Positions 37,419 through 46,872 of a stretch of 64,000 nt of DNA are shown one piece after another. This stretch comes from Pachypanchax playfairii (taxonomy: Eukaryota > Chordata > Actinopteri > Cyprinodontiformes > Aplocheilidae), in assembly GCA_006937955.1 (NCBI GenBank), contig SSNP01000020.1:2356862-2420861 (forward strand), read 5' to 3'. Position 1 is the first letter of the stretch; each line of letters starts with the position of its first letter. The translations under genes were made by a program, and so were the position numbers. Under the pieces are notes generated by a model. That model ran no database searches. It worked only from the letters and a program-made list of their open reading frames with translations, and had not been told where the DNA came from.

Positions 37419-38547
37419 AGGGGTTATGACATCAAAATGCACTTTTTTGAGGTTTTTGGGGTATATCATGATGTGTTGTGCACTGATGAGGCCGTGTGAA
37501 CGTCCAAAGCGAGTATCAAAGTTCCCGTTTGTGGGCGGTCCGCTTTGTTTCATATTTAAAAAATGGTTGAATCCGAAAGCACCATTTTTTCCTACGTGGC
37601 ATTTCATCCTACGTATTTCATAGCGTCCAATAACAGTGCACAGTGAAGTGAACAGACCAACCCCCCACCCCACCCCACCCCACCCCCAGCCCATACACCG
37701 GTAGCTGCGTTGCGCTAGCTTGTGCTGCTGCTCTTGAGAAGAGATGGCTACGCAAACGGGGACATGTTGTGTCCAAGGATGCTCAACCCATGCTGGAAGT
37801 TTACACTCACTCCCGAAGGATGAAAAAACTAGAGAAGAGTGGCTGAAGTTCATTTATGGAGAAGTGCCACGCAGTTATAACCTCAATTAGAAAATATGTT
37901 CAGCTCACTTCACGGAGGACTGCTTGAATTCAAGTTGGGATTGTCAAAGAACTGATTTTAATTAAAAATTCTTTACCAACCCTGAAGGAGGCGACCACAT
38001 CGTCAATACCTGTAAGTTTATTTATTTAATAAAATGCTGCCTTGCCTGATAAACGTTTGTTCGTGGTCTGAAGAGTTCATGATGCTAGCATGTGATAGCC
38101 GCTCTAGCAACAATGTCCGTGAGCAACAGGTTTATCATACCATATTGTGAATCTATTTTCATTGATAACATCTGACAGCACTGTTTATTCGCTCATGTGA
38201 TTAGTTGAGTTTTATGTGTTCACCCCTCCGTCTTCCTCAGAAGACGTTTCAGGCTCGAACATATACGGTTGTAAACGTCCACTCGCCATGTTACTGGACT
38301 GTTGACGGAGCCGAGAAGAAAGGCTTGCTGCGGGCAATGGTTGTAGCCAATCAGAGCGAAGTCAGCCAGGGAGACCCACATATCATTTATGAAAGGAACC
38401 GTGTTGCTGAGAAGAGGATTCTGACCTGCCCGTAGACCCCCGCCCTGTTAGTTTTTCAATCAAATTCTTTTGAGAGTTGACATATGTGGGCATATCTACT
38501 ACATGAAATAGCTTTACGCCAGTTTAAACAGTGATGTCATCACACCT
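37419..38547 (+). mobile_element. TTAA-flanked THAP-exon transposon, copy 2 (Kolobok-like)
   Basis: A 1129-bp element between TTAA 37415-37418 and TTAA 38548-38551, with the same ends as the copy at 7418. It keeps the 5' part missing there: a C-rich leader (about 37660-37690), the start codon and the first THAP cysteines. In turn it has lost 13 bp within the exon near 37925 and gained a stop codon. The GTAAGT donor (38012-38017) and the downstream segment are shared. No catalytic domain is present. A Tc1 element starts 35 bp to its right. Confidence 0.8.
37744..37890 (+). pseudogene. THAP zinc-finger exon, prematurely stopped
   Basis: From ATG 37744 it reads MATQTGTCCVQGCSTHAGS, then LHSLPKD and EEWLKFIYGEVPRSYNLN, then stops at TAG 37888-37890. 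The CCVQGC start and spacing are those of a THAP C2CH finger; the second half (CSAHFTEDCF) follows the stop in the same frame. Relative to copy 1, two substitutions changed TTGAGA to TAGAAA, and a later 13-bp deletion shifts the frame. It is the N-terminus of a transposase-like protein, inactive here. Confidence 0.82.
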
Positions 38548-38896
38548 TTAAATATTCACTCTTTGTCCTTTTATGAAAGTATTTACAGTGGGGCAAAAAA
38601 GTATTTAGTCAGCCACCAATTGTGTAAGTTCTCCCACTTAAAAAGATCAGAGAGGCCTGTAATTTTCATCATAGGTATACCTCAACTATGAGAGACAAAA
38701 TGAGGAAAAAAATCCAGAAGATCACATTGTCTGATTTTTAAAGAATTTATTTGCAAATTATGGTGGAAAATAAGTATTTGGTCACCTACAAACAAGTAAG
38801 ATTTCTGGTTTTCACAGACCTGTAACTTCTTTAAGAGGCTCCTCGGTCCTCCACTCGTTACCTGTATTAATGGCACCTGTGTGAACTCGTTATCAG

Positions 38897-38904
38897 TATA
38901 AAAG
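38897..38904 (+). promoter_or_regulatory. TATA box of Tc1 copy 1
   Basis: TATAAAAG lies 44-51 bp upstream of the transposase start codon. The same octamer is present in the facing copy (minus strand, 41416-41423), supporting a conserved promoter. Confidence 0.6.
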
Positions 38905-38947
38905 ACACCTGTCCACAACCTCAAACAGTCACGCTCCAAACTCCACT

Positions 38948-39970
38948 ATGGCCAAGACCAAAGAGCTGTCAAAGGACACCAGAAACAAAATTGTAGACCT
39001 TCACCAGGCTGGGAAGACTGAATCTGCAATAGGTAAGCAGCTTGGTGTGAAGAAATCAACTGTGGGAGCAATTATTAGAAAATGGAAGACATACAAGACC
39101 ACTGATAATCTCCCTCGATCTGGGGCTCCACGCAAGATCTCACCCCGAGGGGTCAAAATGATCACAAGAACGGTGAGCAAAAATCCCAGAACCACACGGA
39201 GGGACCTAGTGAATGACCTGCAGAGAGCTGGGACCAAAGTAACAAAGGCTACCATCAGTAACACACTACGCCGCCAGGGACTCAAATCCTGCAGTGCCAG
39301 ACGTGTCCCCCTGCTGAAGCCAGGACACGTCCAGGCCCGTCTGCGGTTTGCTAGAGAGCATTTGGATGATCCAGAAGAGGATTGGGAGAACATCATATGG
39401 TCAGATGAAACCAAAATAGAACTTTTTGGTAGAAACTCAACTTGTCGTGTTTGGAGGGGAAAGAATGCTGAGTTGGATCCAAAGAACACCATACCTACTG
39501 TAAAGCATGGGGGTGGAAACATCATGCTTTGGGGCTGTTTTTCTGCAAGGGGACCAGGACGACTGATCCGTGTAAAGGAAAGAATGAATGGGGCCATGTA
39601 TCGTAAGATTTTGAGTGAAAACCTCCTTCCATCAGCAAGGGCATTGAAAATGAGACGTGGCTGGGTCTTTCAGCATGACAATGATCCCAAACACACCGCC
39701 CGGGCAACGAAGGAGTGGCTTCGTAAGAAGCATTTCAAGGTCCTGGAGTGGCCTAGCCAGTCTCCAGATCTCAACCCCATAGAAAATCTCTGGAGGGAGT
39801 TGAAAGTCCGTGTTGCCCAGCGTCAGCCCCAAAACATCACTGCTCTAGAGGAGATCTGCATGGAGGAATGGGCCAAAATACCAGCAACAGTGTGTGAAAA
39901 CCTTGTGAAGACTTACAGAAAACGTTTGACCTCTGTCATTGCCAACAAAGGCTATATAACAAAGTATTGA
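38948..39970 (+). CDS. Tc1 transposase, full length, DD34E
   Basis: 340 residues, the usual Tc1 length, ATG to TGA with no break. Residues 1-110 form the paired-like double helix-turn-helix that binds the terminal repeats; RSGAPRK at 57-63 is the GRPR-type linker. The catalytic triad is complete: D153 in WSDETK, D244 in QHDNDPKH and E279 in LNPIENLW, with 34 residues between the last two. A glycine-rich KHGGGNIMLWG box lies between the first two aspartates. The enzyme cuts and pastes the element into TA sites in the nucleus. The start is fixed by similarity of the MAKTKELSKD terminus to Tc1 relatives and by the TATA box upstream. Nothing in the sequence argues against activity, but activity cannot be shown from sequence. 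Confidence 0.96.
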   Translation: MAKTKELSKDTRNKIVDLHQAGKTESAIGKQLGVKKSTVGAIIRKWKTYKTTDNLPRSGAPRKISPRGVKMITRTVSKNPRTTRRDLVNDLQRAGTKVTKATISNTLRRQGLKSCSARRVPLLKPGHVQARLRFAREHLDDPEEDWENIIWSDETKIELFGRNSTCRVWRGKNAELDPKNTIPTVKHGGGNIMLWGCFSARGPGRLIRVKERMNGAMYRKILSENLLPSARALKMRRGWVFQHDNDPKHTARATKEWLRKKHFKVLEWPSQSPDLNPIENLWRELKVRVAQRQPQNITALEEICMEEWAKIPATVCENLVKTYRKRLTSVIANKGYITKY

Positions 39971-39990
39971 GATTAACTTTTGTTATTGAC

Positions 39991-40548
39991 NNNNNNNNNN
40001 NNNNNNNNNNNNNNNNNNNNNNNNNNNNNNNNNNNNNNNNNNNNNNNNNNNNNNNNNNNNNNNNNNNNNNNNNNNNNNNNNNNNNNNNNNNNNNNNNNNN
40101 NNNNNNNNNNNNNNNNNNNNNNNNNNNNNNNNNNNNNNNNNNNNNNNNNNNNNNNNNNNNNNNNNNNNNNNNNNNNNNNNNNNNNNNNNNNNNNNNNNNN
40201 NNNNNNNNNNNNNNNNNNNNNNNNNNNNNNNNNNNNNNNNNNNNNNNNNNNNNNNNNNNNNNNNNNNNNNNNNNNNNNNNNNNNNNNNNNNNNNNNNNNN
40301 NNNNNNNNNNNNNNNNNNNNNNNNNNNNNNNNNNNNNNNNNNNNNNNNNNNNNNNNNNNNNNNNNNNNNNNNNNNNNNNNNNNNNNNNNNNNNNNNNNNN
40401 NNNNNNNNNNNNNNNNNNNNNNNNNNNNNNNNNNNNNNNNNNNNNNNNNNNNNNNNNNNNNNNNNNNNNNNNNNNNNNNNNNNNNNNNNNNNNNNNNNNN
40501 NNNNNNNNNNNNNNNNNNNNNNNNNNNNNNNNNNNNNNNNNNNNNNNN
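39991..40548. other. Assembly gap (558 N) between facing Tc1 copies
   Basis: The gap begins 20 bases after the copy 1 stop codon and ends inside the transposase of copy 2. Two complete copies would need about 215 bp for the copy 1 right end and about 420 bp for the copy 2 tail, slightly more than the 558 N, so the gap size is probably an estimate or the junction is rearranged. Confidence 0.95.
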
Positions 40549-41372
40549 AGATCTGGAGACTGGCTAGGCCACTCCAGGACCTTGAAATGCTTCTTACGAA
40601 GCCACTCCTTCGTTGCCCGGGCAGTGTGTTTGGGATCATTGTCATGCTGAAAGACCCAGCCACGTCTCATTTTCAATGCCCTTGCTGATGGAAGGAGGTT
40701 TTCACTCAAAATCTTACGATACATGGCCCCATTCATTCTTTCCTTTACACGGATCAGTCGTCCTGGTCCCCTTGCAGAAAAACAGCCCCAAAGCATGATG
40801 TTTCCACCCCCATGCTTTACAGTAGGTATGGTGTTCTTTGGATCCAACTCAGCATTCTTTCCCCTCCAAACACGACAAGTTGAGTTTCTACCAAAAAGTT
40901 CTATTTTGGTTTCATCTGACCATATGATGTTCTCCCAATCCTCTTCTGGATCATCCAAATGCTCTCTAGCAAACCGCAGACGGGCCTGGACGTGTCCTGG
41001 CTTCAGCAGGGGGACACGTCTGGCACTGCAGGATTTGAGTCCCTGGCGGCGTAGTGTGTTACTGATGGTAGCCTTTGTTACTTTGGTCCCAGCTCTCTGC
41101 AGGTCATTCACTAGGTCCCTCCGTGTGGTTCTGGGATTTTTGCTCACCGTTCTTGTGATCATTTTGACCCCACGGGGTGAGATCTTGCGTGGAGCCCCAG
41201 ATCGAGGGAGATTATCAGTGGTCTTGTATGTCTTCCATTTTCTAATAATTGCTCCCACAGTTGATTTCTTCACACCAAGCTGCTTACCTATTGCAGATTC
41301 AGTCTTCCCAGCCTGGTGAAGGTCTACAATTTTGTTTCTGGTGTCCTTTGACAGCTCTTTGGTCTTGGCCAT
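40549..41372 (-). CDS. Tc1 transposase, partial, minus strand
   Basis: ATG at 41372-41370. 274 residues are visible, identical to the first 274 of copy 1. The DNA-binding domains, RSGAPRK linker, D153 and D244 are present; the glutamate at 279 and the C-terminus lie in the gap. The visible DNA differences that I checked (at least two) are silent. Whether the gene is complete cannot be told. The frame that appears to continue upstream through the N run is meaningless. Confidence 0.93.
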
Positions 41373-41735
41373 AGTGGAGTTTGGAGCGTGACTGTTTGAG
41401 GTTGTGGACAGGTGTCTTTTATACTGATAACGAGTTCACACAGGTGCCATTAATACAGGTAACGAGTGGAGGACCGAGGAGCCTCTTAAAGAAGTTACAG
41501 GTCTGTGAAAGCCAGAAATCTTACTTGTTTGTAGGTGACCAAATACTTATTTTCCACCATAATTTGCAAATAAATTCTTTAAAAATCAGACAATGTGATT
41601 TTCTGGATTTTTTTTCCTCATTTTGTCTCTCATAGTTGAGGTATACCTATGATGAAAATTACAGGCCTCTCTGATCTTTTTAAGTGGGAGAACTTACACA
41701 ATTGGTGGCTGACTAAATACTTTTTTGCCCCACTG
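40549..41735 (-). mobile_element. Tc1/mariner transposon, copy 2, opposite orientation
   Basis: The outer end is at 41735 (TTTGCCCCACTG), followed by TA (41736-41737). Read on the minus strand, it repeats copy 1 from tip to residue 274 of the transposase, then enters the gap. Small DNA differences from copy 1 exist, for example CGT versus CGA in the PRGVK codon, ACT versus ACC before ARATKE, and single-base changes in the terminal repeat near 41513 and 41600. Hence it is not a simple mirror copy of the same read. Confidence 0.9.
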
Positions 41736-41737
41736 TA

Positions 41738-44700
41738 CATTCGGTTTATCATGAGAGACAGCTGATCTTTTCTTATTTAAAACCATATAGATTATTTGAC
41801 TTTTAATAAATTATTTTTAAAAAGCTGTACAGCTCCTAAGTGAGTTCCCGCAATGAAGTTTTGTATTTTGGATGTTGCCTTCAAGCTTTTTTGAAATCAT
41901 GTGTGACTGGTGGCTTTAACCAAAAACTCTAGAAACCCTCTAAGTAAAGCTACACAAAGGTTCTTACACACTTCCTATGAAATGTGGAGTTTGTATCAAT
42001 CTCACAGATACAATATTTGGAGTTCATAGATATTCTTAGAGGGGTAATTTTAGGAAGTTCGTAACAGCAACTTGAGGAATCCTTGAGAATATGTTGACTG
42101 AATGGAGTCAATTTTCAGCCGTATGCTGGTCATGGATTTCTTCGTAAGGCCTTGAAACCCACCTATAGTTTAACGATGGCCATTTTATGACAATAGTTGT
42201 TGTAAGCTAGCCATACGGCTTCCCTATGTACACTTCAAGGCAATTTCTAATTGTTGTTGTTAGCTTTCAGTATTTGTTAGCGTATACATGTGGCGGCCAT
42301 GTAATAACTCCAATATTCTCTGTCCTGATAGTCACATCTGCTCAGAAATTTTCAGAGAAGTTTATCAAATTTATTACAAGAACTGAATATATTTAAATGA
42401 AGATGATCAATCAAACACAAGCTTTTGTATATTTTTGAGTGAGTGCATCATCTTTTAGGCTTTTTTGGGGGTGGGGGACACTGAACCCACTTGTCCTTCC
42501 CTGTAGGGAGCCTGGCACAGACGGCACTTTGCCTGCTGAGAAAAACCACCCAAGGTAACACAAGCTGGTCGTTGATCAGAGCGCGGCACAGAGTCACTCT
42601 GTTCCTGGAACTAACATGATTAACAGACTGATTGAATTCCATGAATACATGTGTGAGTCCAAAAGGAGCTCGATCCAGCCAGAGGACATTTCAAGTGCCA
42701 GTCTGATGATCTCAGGGGTTTTTGATGGTTATTGTTGTTGACGTTCCAGCAGTGGATGTTCTGCAGATGCACTTAGTGGCTCGGTTCTTTTAACTGCAAG
42801 CTGGAACCTTTGGGAAGGAGAGGGCACTAATGACAGAAGGAGGAACGATGCTGCTGACAACCACAAGAAATCCCGACACTCTGATGAGAATCTGCAAGCC
42901 AGACCCGGTCACAGTCACAAAAACAGACCAGAGTGTTTGGGAGTGAGAGGTGTTTGAGATGAAGCGTGCTGGTGGAGACTTCACAAAGCAGCACGGTTCC
43001 TGCAGCCCTGATTGTGCCTGTTGTCACTTAGAGTTCTTTCATAGCAGCAATGGACGCAGATGGCTGACTTTCCTCCCCTGTACTCAAACCACATCATAGA
43101 GGCCTCATATCTTCAAAGTAACCACACACATTTGTACAGAAACATGTGCACAGTGAGTTTCAATGAGGGCACATGAGTGTGAGGCATGTGTTCATGTGCA
43201 TTTATGTGTAATCATGGAGTCATTAGACCAGCGTATGAAGTCAGTTTAATTAATCACAACTCAATATTAATTTAAAACAATAAAAGAGAAACAATATTCA
43301 AGTATGTTAAAGCAACAGGTGTTAAACAGATAATGAAAAAAGTATATCAAATAAAACTAGGGACACTTTAACATTTACAAGCCAAATTCTGACCCTTTTA
43401 CTGTATTTATGGGGAGGTGGGAACTCTGAGTGACAGCTTGATTAATCACCTCATCTTCACTATGCTAACAAATGCATCAATCTCCTGCTCTTCTGCTCAT
43501 GCAGAAAACAACAAAAGAATCCCCAGGTATGACTGGCTCAAAGTTTCCCTCAACGTTCAACAACTTTACTGAGGCAGAACGTATATTTAGCTTCACCATG
43601 AAACCACAAATTACAGCAGGACGTGTTGTCTTGGGAGGCTCAATTAGTTAAAAAAGAAAAACTTGAATAGGCTTTTGTTGGAAAGGAATGTGACATTTAT
43701 AAAGAGTGTGGGGGGTAAATTTAAAGTAACCCTGCAGTTTATACTGTTAAGACCTCAGAGTCTAGAACGCAGAAAAACAGCACTGGAGCAGAAATGCACA
43801 CCTGTGTCCCATTCTCTGAGACCTCACCTGTGAGACGGTGCGGGGGGATTATTGTCATCTGGCTGTCTAAACATAATCTTTGAGCCACTTTGTCTTCACC
43901 ATCACTCAATTGCGCAACATGGTTTAAAGTTTTGAAACCATAGCAACAACCAGATGCCAACAAAGAGACGCAATAACTTCAATGAGCCAAACAAATAATA
44001 AAAATTAAAAAAAATAATTTCATTTGAAATGCAATATTTCATCCTGGATGAATGAAATACATTAGTGTAAGATAATAATAAACTTCATAAGTAATTTTGA
44101 TTGTTTGATGTGGGAAAATGATTATAATTTCAAAAAGAAAGACGTGTGTACGTAAACAAACACTAACGTTTCTGCTGCTTGTCACTGATTTATAACTATG
44201 AATCATTACATTTTTTTGCAAAACATATTTTTTATTGTGTGTTTAACTAGCAAAGGCAATTACCTGTAATGATATAATTACAGAATAAACTGTTTATCAT
44301 GTCATGACATTGTCTTCATATACAAGTGTGTGGTCTTTTCTACAAGGGCTTTTCCAAATCGTCCCTGTAATCACAACAAAATGAGTTAATTAAATGTTGG
44401 TGAATGTTTTTGCATCATATGAGCTACTTGATATAAAGATAATTAATGGCTGACTTAAACAAATGTCAGTCTGGCTTTTCCCCTTCAGGAAACGTCACCC
44501 AAATGAATAAAATAATTGTTTTCACAAAGCAATAAGTTGAATGTTTTTGTTTTGTTTTTAATCTGCATTAACCCTTAAAGACCTGATGCATGACACATAA
44601 GCCAGTAAGAGCCTGTATTTTACATCTGAAAAAAATGTAACTCGATCATAAGATAATAATGAACAACTATTTATTATTACTATTACTATGAACTGTAAGA

Positions 44701-44940
44701 TAATATTTAGAAGAAATCAAAAATTTGGGCATATCCATGTATATTTGGCATGACGGGGTTATAACATCTTGTTTTCTTTTAATTTGGTACCAGGGAAGTT
44801 CTTCATTTTTGCATCATCACCATCATCATCATAACTCATCAATAACGACAAAATATTTTAAAAATACTTATATGTTACATGTCAGAATTCAAATATTATT
44901 CATGAAAATTATAAACAATTAATCTTTAAAGCCTAATATA
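41738..44940. other. Intronic DNA, nothing recognised
   Basis: About 3.2 kb. A short segment at 42506-42553 is bordered by AG and GT (pyrimidine tract then GTAACA) but has no protein support. 'ttaacccttaaagacctga' near 44569 resembles a piggyBac-type MITE end, yet no matching right end was found. A CATCAT run lies near 44813-44832. Confidence 0.45.
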
Positions 44941-44944
44941 TTAA

Positions 44945-46868
44945 AGAGCAACTCACCCTCAAAACAGCTTTTTTCTGCTTATAAACTGTATTAGTGGGTC
45001 TTTACCAATGCAACCTTTCAGTTTCTTGGCATTTTTTTACATTTTCATGTAAACTTGTTAAATTCTACACTTTTTGGTCTAAAAACGTCTTAGTGCTGCC
45101 TTCTTAGGGTTGAAAGGTGGCTACTGCATTTGAATTTTGTGACTGACTGAAAGCAGTTCATGCCTACGTCAGCGGTACATGTCTACGTAACCAGCATGGT
45201 CTCTAAGACACGCCTCCTGGAGTATAAAACCATCTCTCAGACAAACACACTCGCCCCCGCCCGCCCATTGTCTCCAGCTTCTCACCAAAGAACTGCACAC
45301 AGGGATTTAGAGCAACTGGCTGAAAACTATGATAAAGAGAATAACTAATATCAGTAAAATCAGGGCAAAGACTTCATTTTACTGCAGTGATTGTGTGGAT
45401 GTGATTTGTGCACGTTATAGTTTTATTCAGGCATTTACTCAGACCCATGTCAGCAACACGGCAATAGCTTTAGCATTGTGGCTAACAACAATCAATCGGT
45501 AAACTACAACAAAGAGAATAACTAATATCATTAAAGCTCCCATATTATGCACTCTTCACACATTCTGAATCATTTCTTTACACCTCAATGACATGTAAAA
45601 ACCATGCACTGTTCAAATTGGCCCTTATTGAAAGTTCAGCTGTTGTTCCCAAACTTGTCTCATCTCTCATCTGATTTTGAAATGCTCTGTTTCATGTGGG
45701 CACGGCTCTTGAGCAGCGCTAGAAGCTCTAAGCCCCGCCCATCTCTGTTTCCTGCGCGTTCGTGAGACATCGGAGCTTTTAGCGGTGCTGGTAAACAAAC
45801 AGCTGATTAAACTGCAATTATTCATAAACAAGTGTTGCAGTGCCAAGAAATGGACTTAAAATGTGATTAAAAACAAACAAACTTTGGACTGAGGAACTTT
45901 GAGCCTGAAGACTCCAACAGCACTTTATTGAAAGGTTAGTCTGACGTTTACTCATGTATCTGGGTTGTTTTGCTGCATCTGGTAGAGATGTAGTTCTTCA
46001 AGCTTACCAGTTTGACCCAGAAAGAGATGGAACTGCGTTAGGTCTTCTGTAGGAGCAGCTTGACTAAGCAGCAGCTCGGCTCCTGTTCTTATTAGCAGCA
46101 GATCAGCTACGGTAATGGTGTTAGCTCTTCATTAGCAGCAGCTAAGCTCCAATCGTTTTTTGGTAACGGTAGCAGGGACACTGCTATTATAAATTAAAAT
46201 GTCGCTCTTCTGTCCACTTCAACTAGGACCTAATGAACTGTTCTGTCTTCTTCTGATCAGCAAACAACAGCAATTTGTGTGGTGAGTTTCCTAATTTGAA
46301 CCAGTGGTTTTGAATCGGTAACTAAATTGCGGGTGTCCGAGGAAGTTACTGCTGTACCTGGTGGGTGGAGTAAATTCTTGGAGGGTGTGTGAAACCCATC
46401 AGAGTACAAGCCCCTCCCAGCTTCCTACGTCAGAAGCAGGGACAATTTTGAACAGCAAACATATTAGACTGGATTCAGAAACCCCTACCTCACTCAAAAC
46501 AGCATGGATGTTTTTTTTTCCCAACGTTGTATGAGTGTATATGCACCACAGACACACAATAACACCCCAAAAAAAAAATTAGATTTTTCATAATATGGGA
46601 CCTTTAAATGAATAATTAAATCAGGGCAAAGACTTCCCTGCAGTGGTTGTGATTGTGTGGATGTGATTTTTAGACATTATATTCTCATCATGGTCGGGTT
46701 ACCTGTCTACAACACGGCAGAGTCACACTGGAGCTAATCTAAACACAGAGAAGTGCTACATGTCAATCACAGCTCAGGACCGCCTCTTAAAGTAACGCCT
46801 ACTTTCAGCATTATTTGAAAAAGCAGTTAGAAGGCAGGAAGATAATTTAGAGAGGGGTGAGTTCTTCT
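44945..46868. mobile_element. TTAA-flanked element C, interrupted by element D
   Basis: TTAA at 44941-44944 and 46869-46872. Ends: AGAGCAACTCACCCTC on the left, and AGAAGAACTCACCCC when the right is reverse-complemented. Inside is an imperfect tandem repeat of about 180 bp: 'agagaataactaatatca' at about 45336 and 45515, followed by 'tcagggcaaagacttc' and 'tgtgtggatgtgattt' in both. The second repeat unit is split by element D at a TTAA. A leader-like open frame (45160-45348) ends in LEQLAENYDKENN but matches nothing I know. Element C alone would be about 850 bp. Confidence 0.75.
45535..46603. mobile_element. TTAA-flanked element D nested in element C
   Basis: TTAA at 45531-45534 and 46604-46607. 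Ends: AGCTCCCATATTATG on the left, and AGGTCCCATATTATG when the right is reverse-complemented (one mismatch in 15). This end sequence is abundant in fish. The interior includes a Kozak-less GC-richer region and a poly-A run near 46570, with no recognisable transposase. It sits within the tandem repeat of element C, so it is younger than C. Confidence 0.85.
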
Positions 46869-46872
46869 TTAA

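Larger units (their letters stand above)
38586..39990 (+). mobile_element. Tc1/mariner transposon, copy 1 (right end in gap)
   Basis: It starts at 38586 with CAGTGGGGCAAAAAAG after a TA (38584-38585). The long terminal inverted repeat runs to about 38800 and contains 'aaataagtatttggtcacc', echoing the outer tip. It is followed by a TATA-bearing leader and an intact transposase gene. The right terminal repeat would follow the stop at 39970 but is lost in the N gap. This is a teleost Tc1 family that, as I recall, is also shared with lampreys and has been discussed as horizontally transferred. It looks very young: no disabling mutation is visible. Confidence 0.93.

Noticed and set aside
7418..37419. 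Exact 30,001-bp spacing of the two THAP elements as a segmental duplication
   Set aside because: Flanking sequences outside the TTAA sites do not match, so they are independent insertions and the round number is chance.
37137..37853. 238-residue minus-strand open frame
   Set aside because: Antisense of the THAP element and its C-rich leader plus flanking DNA; no domain.
39001..39832. Minus-strand frames opposite the Tc1 transposase (and their mirror at 40613-41319)
   Set aside because: Antisense shadows of the transposase gene with no domain of their own.
39967..40663. Open frames across the Tc1 gap
   Set aside because: N bases contain no stop codons, so these frames are meaningless.
42506..42553. 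48-nt segment with AG and GT borders as an exon
   Set aside because: Wrong strand for the coro7-like gene, and no protein similarity in any frame.
44569..44790. piggyBac-type MITE starting TTAACCCTTAAAGACC
   Set aside because: No convincing inverted right end could be found.
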